From positions 1,208 to 42,112 of the forward strand of contig MEWP01000140.1 of NCBI GenBank assembly GCA_001775395.1: a DNA stretch of 40,905 nucleotides, written 5' to 3'. The notes below the pieces were generated by a model. It had not been told where the DNA came from, searched no databases, and was given only the letters and a program-made list of their open reading frames with translations. Positions 25,728-34,055 of this stretch are shown here, piece after piece. Made by a program: the position numbers and the translations under genes. How positions within the stretch are numbered: the stretch's first letter is position 1; each line of letters starts with the position of its first letter. The DNA comes from a candidate division Zixibacteria bacterium RBG_16_53_22 (GTDB lineage Bacteria; Zixibacteria; MSB-5A5; UBA10806).

Positions 25728-26942
25728 ATGCGAATATTGATTATAACGCAGTACTTCCATCCCGAACCTGGGGCGCCGGCGAACCGGCTCCTTTCTTTCG
25801 CCCGGGGTTTCGCCGCCAAAGGGCATCAGGTTACTGTCCTATGCGAGTTTCCCAACTATCCGACCGGCAGATTGGCTAAGGGGGATCGGTTCAGGTTTTG
25901 GCGCAAAGAAAAGCTCGAGAATTTCGAAATAGTCAGATCATTCGTAATACCCACTCGACGGTCGAGCGTCGCGTTGCGCCTTGTCAATTACTGGAGCTTC
26001 ACGCTCTCGTCTTTTCTGGTGGGTCTATTCTTGAAGCGGCCTGACCTAATCCTGGTTTCCTCTCCGCCCCTTTTTGCCGGACCGGCGGCGGTCTGGCTAA
26101 GCTCTCTGAAACGCGCTCCCATCGTTTCGGATATTCGTGATCTATGGCCAGAGGATGCCATAATGATGGGCCAGCTCAAGAGCCGGATAGCGATCCAGGG
26201 GGGACGGGCCACGGCCAAACAACTTTACCGTAAGTCTTCATTTATTATTACTATATCGGAAGGACTTAAAGAAAAACTTGAGACGATGGCCCAGGGCAAA
26301 GAAGTGCATGTCGTTGTTAACGGCTCGTCCGTTCCGGACCTCTGGTCGGGTATGGAGTGCCGTCGTCGATTTCAAGGCGCGCCTATCACGGTCTGCTACG
26401 CCGGCACGCTGGGGTTGGGACAGCCCATAGAGGATATTGTCGAGGTGGCGTCCGCCACAAGGGATGACAAATCAATAAAGTATTTAATTGTCGGCGATGG
26501 TGTCAAGAGGCAGAGCCTGATGGCTTTGGCCGCGGGAAAGGGTCTCGATAATATTAGCTTTGCGGGAGGGGTTTCATTTGAAACATCGATCGAATTATTA
26601 GACGGTTCCGATATCGCCATCGTGTCGCTTATCGGCCGGGAAATATTCCAGAGCGCCATACCATCCAAGTTCTTTGATTGCATGGCATTGGGCTTACCTG
26701 TTATATTGGGTGTCGATGGCGAAGCGAGAGTGATCCTGGAGGAAAGTAATACCGGACTGTACTATCGCTCAGGCGATTGGCGTGACCTATTAGACAAAAT
26801 TGTATTCTTGAAAGGCAATCCCGAGATTGCCAGGAAGCTTGGAGAAAACGGCCGTAAGTTGGTCTGGAGCCGATACAGACGCTCCGACCTGGCGGCCCAA
26901 TTGGAGTCATTGATACAAAATCGCTTTTCTAAGAGGATTTAG
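25728..26942 (+). CDS. Glycosyltransferase family 4, WbuB-like (copy 2)
   Basis: A 404-aa paralogue of the preceding gene, 9 bp downstream. It carries MRILIITQYFHPEPGAPANR, SDIRDLWPEDAIMMGQLKS, CYAGTLGLGQPIEDIVEVAS, VGDGVKRQSLMALA and IPSKFFDCMALGLPVILGVD. The two copies are colinear but clearly diverged throughout, including in the acceptor-side N-terminal half, consistent with different acceptors. A cytoplasmic-face transferase of the surface-glycan repeat unit is likely. Confidence 0.9.
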   Translation: MRILIITQYFHPEPGAPANRLLSFARGFAAKGHQVTVLCEFPNYPTGRLAKGDRFRFWRKEKLENFEIVRSFVIPTRRSSVALRLVNYWSFTLSSFLVGLFLKRPDLILVSSPPLFAGPAAVWLSSLKRAPIVSDIRDLWPEDAIMMGQLKSRIAIQGGRATAKQLYRKSSFIITISEGLKEKLETMAQGKEVHVVVNGSSVPDLWSGMECRRRFQGAPITVCYAGTLGLGQPIEDIVEVASATRDDKSIKYLIVGDGVKRQSLMALAAGKGLDNISFAGGVSFETSIELLDGSDIAIVSLIGREIFQSAIPSKFFDCMALGLPVILGVDGEARVILEESNTGLYYRSGDWRDLLDKIVFLKGNPEIARKLGENGRKLVWSRYRRSDLAAQLESLIQNRFSKRI

Positions 26943-26953
26943 TTCGTTTGCAT

Positions 26954-27787
26954 ATGTCTAATATCATTAATGCATTCACTATCGATTTCGAAGATTGGTA
27001 TCAGGGGCTGGAAATACACAAGGTCGAGACATGGCACAAATTCGAATCGCGTATCGAGCGCAACTGCCTGAAGCTTCTCGAGATTCTCAAGGCCCATGAT
27101 ATCAGAGCGACATTTTTTGTTTTGGGCTACCTGGTGGAAAAACATCCCAAACTGCTAAAGATGATTCACGAGCTGGGGCATGAGATCGGCTCGCACGGAT
27201 ATTCCCACACCCAGGTTTTCCGTTTGACCAGGGAGCAGTTCAACGATGAGATCGCGCGCACGACTGACGCCATATACAAGATTACCTGCAAACAACCGCT
27301 GGGCTTCCGGGCGCCGATTTTCTCAATTGTCAGGGATTCCTACTGGGCGCTCGATGTCCTGGCCGAGAACGGCTATAAGTACGATTCGAGCATCTATCCC
27401 ACTTTCAACTATCGCTACGGGATGATAAAGGCCAATCGTTTCCGCCACGAGATCACCACCGAATCTAACCGCAAGATTATCGAGATACCGGTGGCCACAG
27501 CCAGGTTCCTGCGAGTGAATCTTCCTGTCGGCGGCGGCGCCTATTTCAGGATCTGGCCTTACGCTGTCACAAGATGGGCCTTTCGCAATCTCAACAAGCA
27601 GGGCCGGCCGGGCGTGTTCTATATGCATCCCTGGGAGATCGACCCCGACCAGCCGAAAATCGAATTACCGATGCGATTGTCTCTGACACATTATCACCGG
27701 CTGGGCTCGACCGAAAAGAAACTGCATAAGCTCCTTGACGATTTCAAATTTACTTCGATGTCCGAGGTTCTCGGACTCGATTATTGA
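26954..27787 (+). CDS. Polysaccharide deacetylase of the XrtA-associated type
   Basis: A 277-aa NodB-fold deacetylase. Metal and catalytic residues are visible: D11 and E13-D14 in TIDFEDWYQ, RATFFVLG at 51-58, and H81/H85 in EIGSHGYSH, with GFRAPIFS later and YMHPWEIDPDQP near the C terminus. The NAxTxDxEDwyQ start and HPWEID tail match the subfamily often found with exosortase/EPS loci. It removes N-acetyl groups from glycan intermediates. There is no signal peptide, so it probably acts on the cytoplasmic side, for instance on a lipid-linked precursor. ATG 26954 is preferred over the in-frame TTG 26948. Confidence 0.88.
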   Translation: MSNIINAFTIDFEDWYQGLEIHKVETWHKFESRIERNCLKLLEILKAHDIRATFFVLGYLVEKHPKLLKMIHELGHEIGSHGYSHTQVFRLTREQFNDEIARTTDAIYKITCKQPLGFRAPIFSIVRDSYWALDVLAENGYKYDSSIYPTFNYRYGMIKANRFRHEITTESNRKIIEIPVATARFLRVNLPVGGGAYFRIWPYAVTRWAFRNLNKQGRPGVFYMHPWEIDPDQPKIELPMRLSLTHYHRLGSTEKKLHKLLDDFKFTSMSEVLGLDY

Positions 27788-27794
27788 GGAATGT

Positions 27795-28349
27795 GTGGGA
27801 AAAGAAAAAAGGTCGCCGGCGGTTTTCCTTGATCGCGACGGGGTAATTATCGTGGAAAAGAATTTTCAGGCCGACCCCAATGATATCGAATTCATCCCCG
27901 GATCGGTTGAGGGGCTGTTGAAATTGAATCCGAAATATCTCAAAGTTGTGGTTTCGAACCAGTCCGGTATCGCCAGGGGATATTTCAGCCATGACGAAGC
28001 CGTGGCGGTGAATCAGGCAGTGGATGAAAAACTCAGCCTCTCGGGAATAAGAATAGACGCCTGGTATTTTTGCCCGCATGGGCCGGATGACGGCTGTGAC
28101 TGCAGGAAGCCCCGGCCCGGCCTTATCATGAAAGCCGCGGATGAACTTGATTTGGAGCTGTCCGCAAGCTGGATTATCGGCGATAAATCGTCCGACATAG
28201 GAGCCGGAACTGCGGCCGGGATCAGGACCATCCTTGTTAAAACCGGCTACGCCGGAAAGGAGCCGGGCGCCGATGATTCAAAACCGGATTTCACTGCCGA
28301 TAATCTGTATTGTGCCATAGATATCATTAACAAGGGTGTTGGAATATGA
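27795..28349 (+). CDS. HAD-IIIA phosphatase, GmhB/HisB-N-like
   Basis: About 184 aa from the GTG at 27795, with GAGGA 4 nt upstream overlapping the previous stop; the frame is open further upstream. It has the DxD nucleophile in VFLDRDGVI (D13, D15), VVSNQSGIARGYFS, the zinc site CPHGPDDGCDCRKPRPG, and a IIGDKSSDIGAG motif IV. This layout is typical of D,D-heptose 1,7-bisphosphate 7-phosphatase (GmhB) and of the HisB phosphatase domain. No other heptose or histidine genes are near, so in this locus it may dephosphorylate another sugar phosphate. Its last four bases overlap the SDR gene. Confidence 0.83.
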   Translation: MGKEKRSPAVFLDRDGVIIVEKNFQADPNDIEFIPGSVEGLLKLNPKYLKVVVSNQSGIARGYFSHDEAVAVNQAVDEKLSLSGIRIDAWYFCPHGPDDGCDCRKPRPGLIMKAADELDLELSASWIIGDKSSDIGAGTAAGIRTILVKTGYAGKEPGADDSKPDFTADNLYCAIDIINKGVGI

Positions 28350-29305
28350 AGGTGCTTATCACGGGCGGGGCCGGGTTTATCGGCTCCCATCTGGCCGAGA
28401 AATTGCTCGAGCAGGGCCATCATGTGTTTGCGGTCGACAACCTCTCGACCGGCAAGCTCGAAAATATCGTGCATCTGCGCGGCAATCCCGAGTTTGAATT
28501 TTTCGCCGGCACAATCATGGATGAAATCCTGATGGCGGAGATGATTTCGCAGTGCGAGACGATCTTTCACCTGGCGGCGGCGGTTGGGGTCAGGCTCATT
28601 ATCGACAAGCCGGTCGATACGATCGAGACGAATATCATGGGTAGTGAGATAGTCTTGAAACTGGCCAATCGCAGAAAGCGGAAGGTGATTATCACCTCGA
28701 CATCGGAGGTCTATGGCAAGAATGAGCAGGTGCCGTTCAAGGAATCCGACGATTCGGTGTACGGGCCGACCGTCAAATCGAGGTGGAGCTACGCCTGCTC
28801 CAAGGCTATCGATGAGTTTCTGGCGCTGGCGTATTATCGCGAGAAAAAGCTGCCGGTTGTGATAGTCAGGCTGTTCAATACTATCGGCGCCCGGCAGACA
28901 GGGGAATATGGCATGGTCGTTCCGACTTTTGTCAAGCAGGCCTTAATGGGGCACCCCCTGACGGTATTCGGCGACGGTTCCCAGAGCCGCTGTTTCACCA
29001 ATGTCAGGGACGTGGTCCGGGCAATGGTAAGTTTGGCCGAGAATCCGGAGGCTGTAGGGCAGGTCTATAATATCGGCAGCAGCGAAGTGATAACCATAAA
29101 CGACCTCGCCTGCCGGGTCAAGGAGCTCTGCGGTTCCAAATCGGAAATTCAATATATCCCTTATGACAAAGCATTCGAGGCCGGTTTTGAGGATATGTAC
29201 CAGCGCGTTCCGGATCTTCTCAAGATCCATGACGCGATCGGGTACAAGCCGATGATAAGCCTGGATCAGTCAATTCAGGAGATTATCGAATACTACAAGC
29301 GATGA
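28346..29305 (+). CDS. NAD-dependent nucleotide-sugar epimerase/dehydratase (extended SDR)
   Basis: A 319-aa extended short-chain dehydrogenase. The NAD site is ITGGAGFIGSHLAEKLL (5-21) with Asp31; the active site has T118/S119 in ITSTSEVYG and the YxxxK pair Y149/K153 in WSYACSKAIDEF. VIVRLFNTIGARQTGEYGMV and VFGDGSQSRCFTNVRDVVRA mark the UDP-sugar binding half. It could be a UDP-glucose/glucuronate 4-epimerase, a UDP-glucuronate decarboxylase or a dehydratase; the sequence does not decide. It supplies an NDP-sugar for the surface glycan. It is coupled to both neighbours by 4-bp overlaps. Confidence 0.87.
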   Translation: MKVLITGGAGFIGSHLAEKLLEQGHHVFAVDNLSTGKLENIVHLRGNPEFEFFAGTIMDEILMAEMISQCETIFHLAAAVGVRLIIDKPVDTIETNIMGSEIVLKLANRRKRKVIITSTSEVYGKNEQVPFKESDDSVYGPTVKSRWSYACSKAIDEFLALAYYREKKLPVVIVRLFNTIGARQTGEYGMVVPTFVKQALMGHPLTVFGDGSQSRCFTNVRDVVRAMVSLAENPEAVGQVYNIGSSEVITINDLACRVKELCGSKSEIQYIPYDKAFEAGFEDMYQRVPDLLKIHDAIGYKPMISLDQSIQEIIEYYKR

Positions 29306-31545
29306 GCGCTTATTATATCGGTTCATTCATCGTCCCATTTGTAATGACACTGCTCCTGATTCCCCTGGTGCGGCGAGTGGCGCTCAATATCGGCTTCATC
29401 GACACCCCCTCTGCCAGAAAGATTCACAGCCGCCCCATTCCGCTGGGTGGCGGCATTCCGATTTTCCTGGGATTCATTCTTGTTTTCATATTTTCTTCAT
29501 CTGTTCTCGTGTTCACCGGGATCAAGGGAGCCATGGGAATATTATCCGGATCCGTTTTTATATTTCTGATCGGGATATATGATGACGCTTTCGATATGGG
29601 AGCCCTGCCCAAGATGATTGGGCAGGTCATTGCGGCCATCATCTTTTTATCATTCACCGAGGGGCCGCCGCCGACAGTATCGTACCCCGTTTATCTGGCC
29701 CTGGGGATAGCCTGGATAGTCGGCATACAAAATGCGCTCAATTTCCTGGATAACATGGATGGCCTTTGTGGCGGTGTGGCCATGTCGATTGCGCTGGGCC
29801 TGGGGGCCTTATTCGTCCTGAAAGACATGTCGATTTATGCTATTATCTGTTTTGCCCTGGCCGGCGGCGCCCTGGGATTTCTGCGCTACAATCTTCCGCC
29901 GGCGAGCATATTTCTGGGGGATACCGGCAGCCTCCTATTCGGATTTGCACTCTCCTGTCTGGCCGTGATACACATTGATACCTCCCGCGACATGGCGGCC
30001 GCCCTGGCGCCTTTTATAATTATGGCCTACCCGATTTTCGATATGACCTTCGTGACCATAAGCCGCCTTAACGAGGGGAGAAAGGTTTATATCGGCGGCA
30101 AGGACCACTCCTCGCACAAAATCAATTTCATGGGCTTAACCCGCAAGGCCACGGTCTTTGCAATTTACGCTATCAACCTGCTTCTGGTAATATTCGGAAT
30201 CACGCTTTATTTCATCTCCGGCTCGCCTTATCCGATGCTCCTTGTTGTTGCGCTGGCATTCGCGCTTGCTTTCGTGGGCACCCACCTATATAAGAACCTC
30301 CTCTTTCTCTGGCTGAGAGCGCGGTTTCTGATCGTTGATTTTGTGGCAGTCAATCTATCTTTGCTCCTTTACATCTGGATCAGATACGCGCTGGGACCGG
30401 CCGGCATGATGCCGGCCCTTGCCTTTTCCGACCTGGCCTGGATCAACATATTCTGGATCATGCTGTTTTCGGCCGGCGGCCTCTATGAGCTTCAGCCGGA
30501 GTCCAGGCTTCGAGACCACCTCGGCCTTCTGGCCCGACTGATAATATTTGGGTCGGCCATATTCGCCCTGGCGAATTATAAGCCTGGTTCCGGATTCCAG
30601 GTCTCGCTGCAAGCGCTATTGCTGTTTTCCATAATTCTGTTTTGCGTTAACGGTCTATTGCGCGCAAGCCTCTATCTCTCGACGGGGAGGAAGCTGTCCG
30701 GTGGACATGCCAGGATGGCCGCTATCATCGTGCGGCTTTCGCCGTTACGTGAAACCTTCGCCCTTGAGCCGTTCGATGCAAATTACGAAATCATAGGCTA
30801 TGCCGGAATTCCCGGGTCGTGCGATTTCGAATATCTCGGCGATGTCGATTCTCTGGGACGCATCTTGCACGACCGCAGGGTCGGCCGGGTGATACTTGCC
30901 CTGCCCGATGATTATTTCGAGAATCTGACATCGGTTTTCGGCTCGGCCTTTTTCATGGATACGCGTTTCTTGACAATTAAACCATCGGCGCCCAATTTGA
31001 AAGGCCTGCGCAAATTGCCGACCAGGTTTAAGGGCATTCATTTTATCGCGCCGAGCCATCGACGAATTTTCGTTCGCATAATGAAACGTATCGGGGATTT
31101 CGTCATATCGGTAATCGCGCTGATTTTTTCGCTGCCGTGGATAGCATATAAAATCTTGTATGCGCGGACAAAAAATGTTAAGTTTGCGCAGAATATCAGC
31201 TTTATCGGCTTGGGTGAAAAGGAGAAAGCGGGCCGGTGCCTCATTAAAGGCCGGCACTTCCGATTCCGCAATCCCTGGGGCCTGCTTTCCGTATTGAAGG
31301 GCGATATGAGCCTGGTCGGAACCACGATTTCAACCGGCGCCGAAAGAATCGATGGTTCATGGCGCAAGTTCTGTGTCAAACCCGGACTTTTCGGGCCCGG
31401 GTATGACGGCCACACTACCAGGGAGCAATTCGAATTCGATTTGGAATATCTGGAACGCCCCTCGTTGATATATGAACTGGCCATACTGGTCGCGCAGACA
31501 ACGAGGGTTTCTCGCATAAAGAGTATTGGAAATCAAGATGCTTGA
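29302..31545 (+). CDS. Fused polytopic (WecA-type) and degenerate monotopic (WbaP-type) phosphoglycosyl transferase
   Basis: A 747-aa membrane protein. Residues 1-330 are a WecA/MraY-family transferase with about ten helices and its catalytic motifs: IYDD (D94, D95), NALNFLDNMDGL (144-155), FLGDTGS (204-210) and the His motif KDHSSHK (267-273). It should load a sugar-1-phosphate on undecaprenyl phosphate. Residues about 336-455 add four helices, 465-590 a nucleotide-binding-like domain, and 590-735 a bacterial sugar transferase region as in WbaP (RIMKRIGDFVISVIAL, LLSVLKGDMSLVG, VKPGLFGPG, DLEYLERPSLIYELAIL). The WbaP part lacks the KFRSM/Asp-Glu catalytic stretch and the PRP after SLVG, so it is probably inactive. 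The stop overlaps serS by 8 bp. Confidence 0.85.
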   Translation: MSAYYIGSFIVPFVMTLLLIPLVRRVALNIGFIDTPSARKIHSRPIPLGGGIPIFLGFILVFIFSSSVLVFTGIKGAMGILSGSVFIFLIGIYDDAFDMGALPKMIGQVIAAIIFLSFTEGPPPTVSYPVYLALGIAWIVGIQNALNFLDNMDGLCGGVAMSIALGLGALFVLKDMSIYAIICFALAGGALGFLRYNLPPASIFLGDTGSLLFGFALSCLAVIHIDTSRDMAAALAPFIIMAYPIFDMTFVTISRLNEGRKVYIGGKDHSSHKINFMGLTRKATVFAIYAINLLLVIFGITLYFISGSPYPMLLVVALAFALAFVGTHLYKNLLFLWLRARFLIVDFVAVNLSLLLYIWIRYALGPAGMMPALAFSDLAWINIFWIMLFSAGGLYELQPESRLRDHLGLLARLIIFGSAIFALANYKPGSGFQVSLQALLLFSIILFCVNGLLRASLYLSTGRKLSGGHARMAAIIVRLSPLRETFALEPFDANYEIIGYAGIPGSCDFEYLGDVDSLGRILHDRRVGRVILALPDDYFENLTSVFGSAFFMDTRFLTIKPSAPNLKGLRKLPTRFKGIHFIAPSHRRIFVRIMKRIGDFVISVIALIFSLPWIAYKILYARTKNVKFAQNISFIGLGEKEKAGRCLIKGRHFRFRNPWGLLSVLKGDMSLVGTTISTGAERIDGSWRKFCVKPGLFGPGYDGHTTREQFEFDLEYLERPSLIYELAILVAQTTRVSRIKSIGNQDA

Positions 31546-32812
31546 TCCGAAATTCATCAGACAAAACGTCGATCTTGTCAGGCAGGCAATCGCCAACAAA
31601 GGGGAGAAGGCCGACCCGGGCAGATTCATCGAGGCTGATGACAGGCGTCGGGAAATCATCGGGACCGTCGAGAAACTGAAAGCCGAGCGCAACGCGGCCT
31701 CGAACGAGATCTCGAAGATCAAAAAGGCCGGCGGCGATGCCACCGACATGATCGAGAAGATGCGAACAGTCGGCGACAATATCGCCGCGCTTGACAAGGA
31801 ATTACTGGTTGTCGAGGAAAGCATCAAGGAGATCCTGCTTTGGATACCGAATATTCCGCATCAAACTGTGCCGGTTGGGGCCACCGACGCCGATAATCTG
31901 GAGGTGCGTCGCTGGGGCGACTGCCGGCAATTCGATTTTCAGCCCAGGCCGCATTGGGAGATTGGGGAGATGATCGGCGGGCTGGATATCCGGGGTGGGG
32001 CCAAAGTCAGCGGCTCCGGATTCTATTTTCTGACCGGTCCCGGCGCAAGTCTGGAAAGAGCCCTGATTAACTTCATGCTCGACCTGCATACCTCCCAGCA
32101 CGGCTATACCGAGGTTTTGATCCCTTACCTGGTCGGCAGCGACGCCATGAGGGGTACCGGCCAAATACCGAAGTTGGCCGAGGATATGTATTATCTGGAT
32201 AAGGACGATCTTTACCTTATCCCCACCGCCGAGGTTTCGCTGACCAATATCCACGCGGGAGAGATCCTTCAGCCGGACAAGCTTCCCGTGAAGTTCGTGG
32301 CGTTCTCGCCATGTTTCAGGCGCGAGGCAGGCTCTTACGGCAAGGAGACCCGCGGTATCGTGCGCGTGCATCAATTCCACAAAGTGGAAATGGTCAAGAT
32401 TGTGGAGCCGGAAACCTCATACAATGAGCTCGAGTCGCTGGTGGCCAACGCCGAGACCGTGCTTCAACGCTTGCAACTGCCATATCGGGTAAGGCTCTTA
32501 TGCACCGGCGACCTCTCGTTTGCGGCCGCCAAGTGCTACGACCTCGAGGTTCATGCCCCCGGCATGAATACCTGGCTGGAGGTTTCCTCGTGCTCCAATT
32601 TTGAGGATTTTCAGGCGCGGCGAATGAACCTTCGGTTCCGGCCGGAGAAGGGCGGCAAGACCGCGTTCCCGCACACGCTCAATGGCTCGGGGCTGGCGTT
32701 GCCGCGGACCGTGGCGTCGATTTTGGAAAATTACCAGACTCGCTCGGGCGAGGTGACGGTCCCAGAGGTTCTCAGGCCATATATGGGAGGTATCGAGACC
32801 CTGAAGGGTTAG
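31538..32812 (+). CDS. serS: Seryl-tRNA synthetase
   Basis: A 424-aa class II synthetase. An N-terminal tRNA-binding coiled coil (about 25-105) is followed by the catalytic domain: TAEVSLTN, motif 2 FRREAGSYGKETRGIVRVHQ, FHKVEMV and motif 3 NGSGLALPRTVASILENYQ. Length and order are standard. ATG 31538 (MLDPKFIRQN) is the normal start; a TTG 12 bp upstream is in frame. It overlaps the phosphoglycosyl transferase gene by 8 bp and has no good SD of its own, so its expression may depend on translation from upstream. Confidence 0.97.
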   Translation: MLDPKFIRQNVDLVRQAIANKGEKADPGRFIEADDRRREIIGTVEKLKAERNAASNEISKIKKAGGDATDMIEKMRTVGDNIAALDKELLVVEESIKEILLWIPNIPHQTVPVGATDADNLEVRRWGDCRQFDFQPRPHWEIGEMIGGLDIRGGAKVSGSGFYFLTGPGASLERALINFMLDLHTSQHGYTEVLIPYLVGSDAMRGTGQIPKLAEDMYYLDKDDLYLIPTAEVSLTNIHAGEILQPDKLPVKFVAFSPCFRREAGSYGKETRGIVRVHQFHKVEMVKIVEPETSYNELESLVANAETVLQRLQLPYRVRLLCTGDLSFAAAKCYDLEVHAPGMNTWLEVSSCSNFEDFQARRMNLRFRPEKGGKTAFPHTLNGSGLALPRTVASILENYQTRSGEVTVPEVLRPYMGGIETLKG

Positions 32813-32816
32813 CGTG

Positions 32817-34055
32817 ATGCCGCGCGATCTGACAAAACACAATGTCAATTTACACGTGAGCTATTCGCGATTTTTCCGGTGGTTCCTGGTGTTTGGAGTC
32901 GTGGCTGTTATTGCGCTGTTTGTTTATTTCAATCAGGCGGTTGTGCGCGATATCCGCAAGGACGCCACCAGGCTGAGCCAGATGTATGCCCGGCTTATCG
33001 AGTATGGGGCCAGCGAGGCCTCCGACCCGGAAGTCATAAATTTCATATTCGATAACATTATCACCAAGGTCAATTTCCCGATCATCGTGACCGATCGCAA
33101 TGGGATACCGGCCGCCTGGACCATGGAATACAGCATCAGCGACACAACGACCCGGACCCGTCAGGAACTTTACAGGCTCATCGAGCAGTTCGACAGCCAG
33201 AATCCGCCGATCGAAATCAGGTCCGACACCGCCCTTATCAGCGTGCTTCACTATGGCAATTCGGATCTCATTTGGAAGCTGCGGATTATACCGCTGGTCG
33301 AAATTTCAGTCATAACCGTGTTTCTTTTCGTGGCCTTTATCGGTTTCAGGAATATCAAGAAGTCCGAGCAGCGCTCCATCTGGGTCGGCATGGCCAAAGA
33401 GACGGCCCATCAATTGGGCACGCCCATAACATCGCTGATGGGATGGGTCGAGCTTCTCAAAGTGAGGCATGAGGAAGGCAAGATTGCCCTGTCGTCGGAA
33501 TTTCAGAATGGCAATTTCGGCGATATGACGAGCAAGATGATGGGCGATCTCAGACGGTTGGATCGGATCGCCACCCGTTTCGGGCAGATCGGTTCGGCGC
33601 CGGAGTTATCCGAAAACAACATCAATGAGATTGTCAAGGACGTGATCGAATATTTTCGCATGCGGCTTCCCGCGGGAGGCTTGACCATCACCGCCATCTA
33701 TGGTGTCGTGCCCGATATCAAGATAAATCCCGAGCTCCTGCGCTGGGTGATCGAGAATCTCATGAAAAACTCGATGGAGGCCACGAGTTCGAAAACCGGC
33801 CATATTCAAGTTTCGACCTCTTTTAATCCCGAGCAGAAGCGTATAATTATTGCGGTCGAGGATAACGGCCGAGGCATACCTTATTCGGAGCAGAAACGAG
33901 TCTTTTCGCCCGGGTTCACGACCAAGAAGCGCGGCTGGGGCCTGGGCTTGACGCTGGCGCGCAGAATAGTGGAGGAGTATCATGGAGGCAGGATCAGCCT
34001 GAAGTCATCCGAACCGGACGTTAGGACCGTGTTCGCTGTGGAATTACCGGTGTAA
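32817..34055 (+). CDS. porY: Sensor histidine kinase, PorY-like
   Basis: A 412-aa inner-membrane kinase. TM1 is at about 21-39, a roughly 120-residue sensor segment follows, TM2 is at about 158-177, then the H-box MAKETAHQLGTPITSLMGW with His198, and the ATPase domain with ENLMKNSMEAT (N box), VEDNGRGIP (G1), FSPGFTTKKRGWGLGLTLAR and a final FAVELPV. The AKETAHQLGTP H-box is the form I know from PorY and its Bacteroidota relatives. It directly precedes porX with no intergenic base, supporting a cognate pair that controls T9SS genes. ATG 32817 has AAGGG 8 nt upstream; a GTG three bases earlier is possible. Symbol assigned by similarity and context. Confidence 0.85.
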   Translation: MPRDLTKHNVNLHVSYSRFFRWFLVFGVVAVIALFVYFNQAVVRDIRKDATRLSQMYARLIEYGASEASDPEVINFIFDNIITKVNFPIIVTDRNGIPAAWTMEYSISDTTTRTRQELYRLIEQFDSQNPPIEIRSDTALISVLHYGNSDLIWKLRIIPLVEISVITVFLFVAFIGFRNIKKSEQRSIWVGMAKETAHQLGTPITSLMGWVELLKVRHEEGKIALSSEFQNGNFGDMTSKMMGDLRRLDRIATRFGQIGSAPELSENNINEIVKDVIEYFRMRLPAGGLTITAIYGVVPDIKINPELLRWVIENLMKNSMEATSSKTGHIQVSTSFNPEQKRIIIAVEDNGRGIPYSEQKRVFSPGFTTKKRGWGLGLTLARRIVEEYHGGRISLKSSEPDVRTVFAVELPV

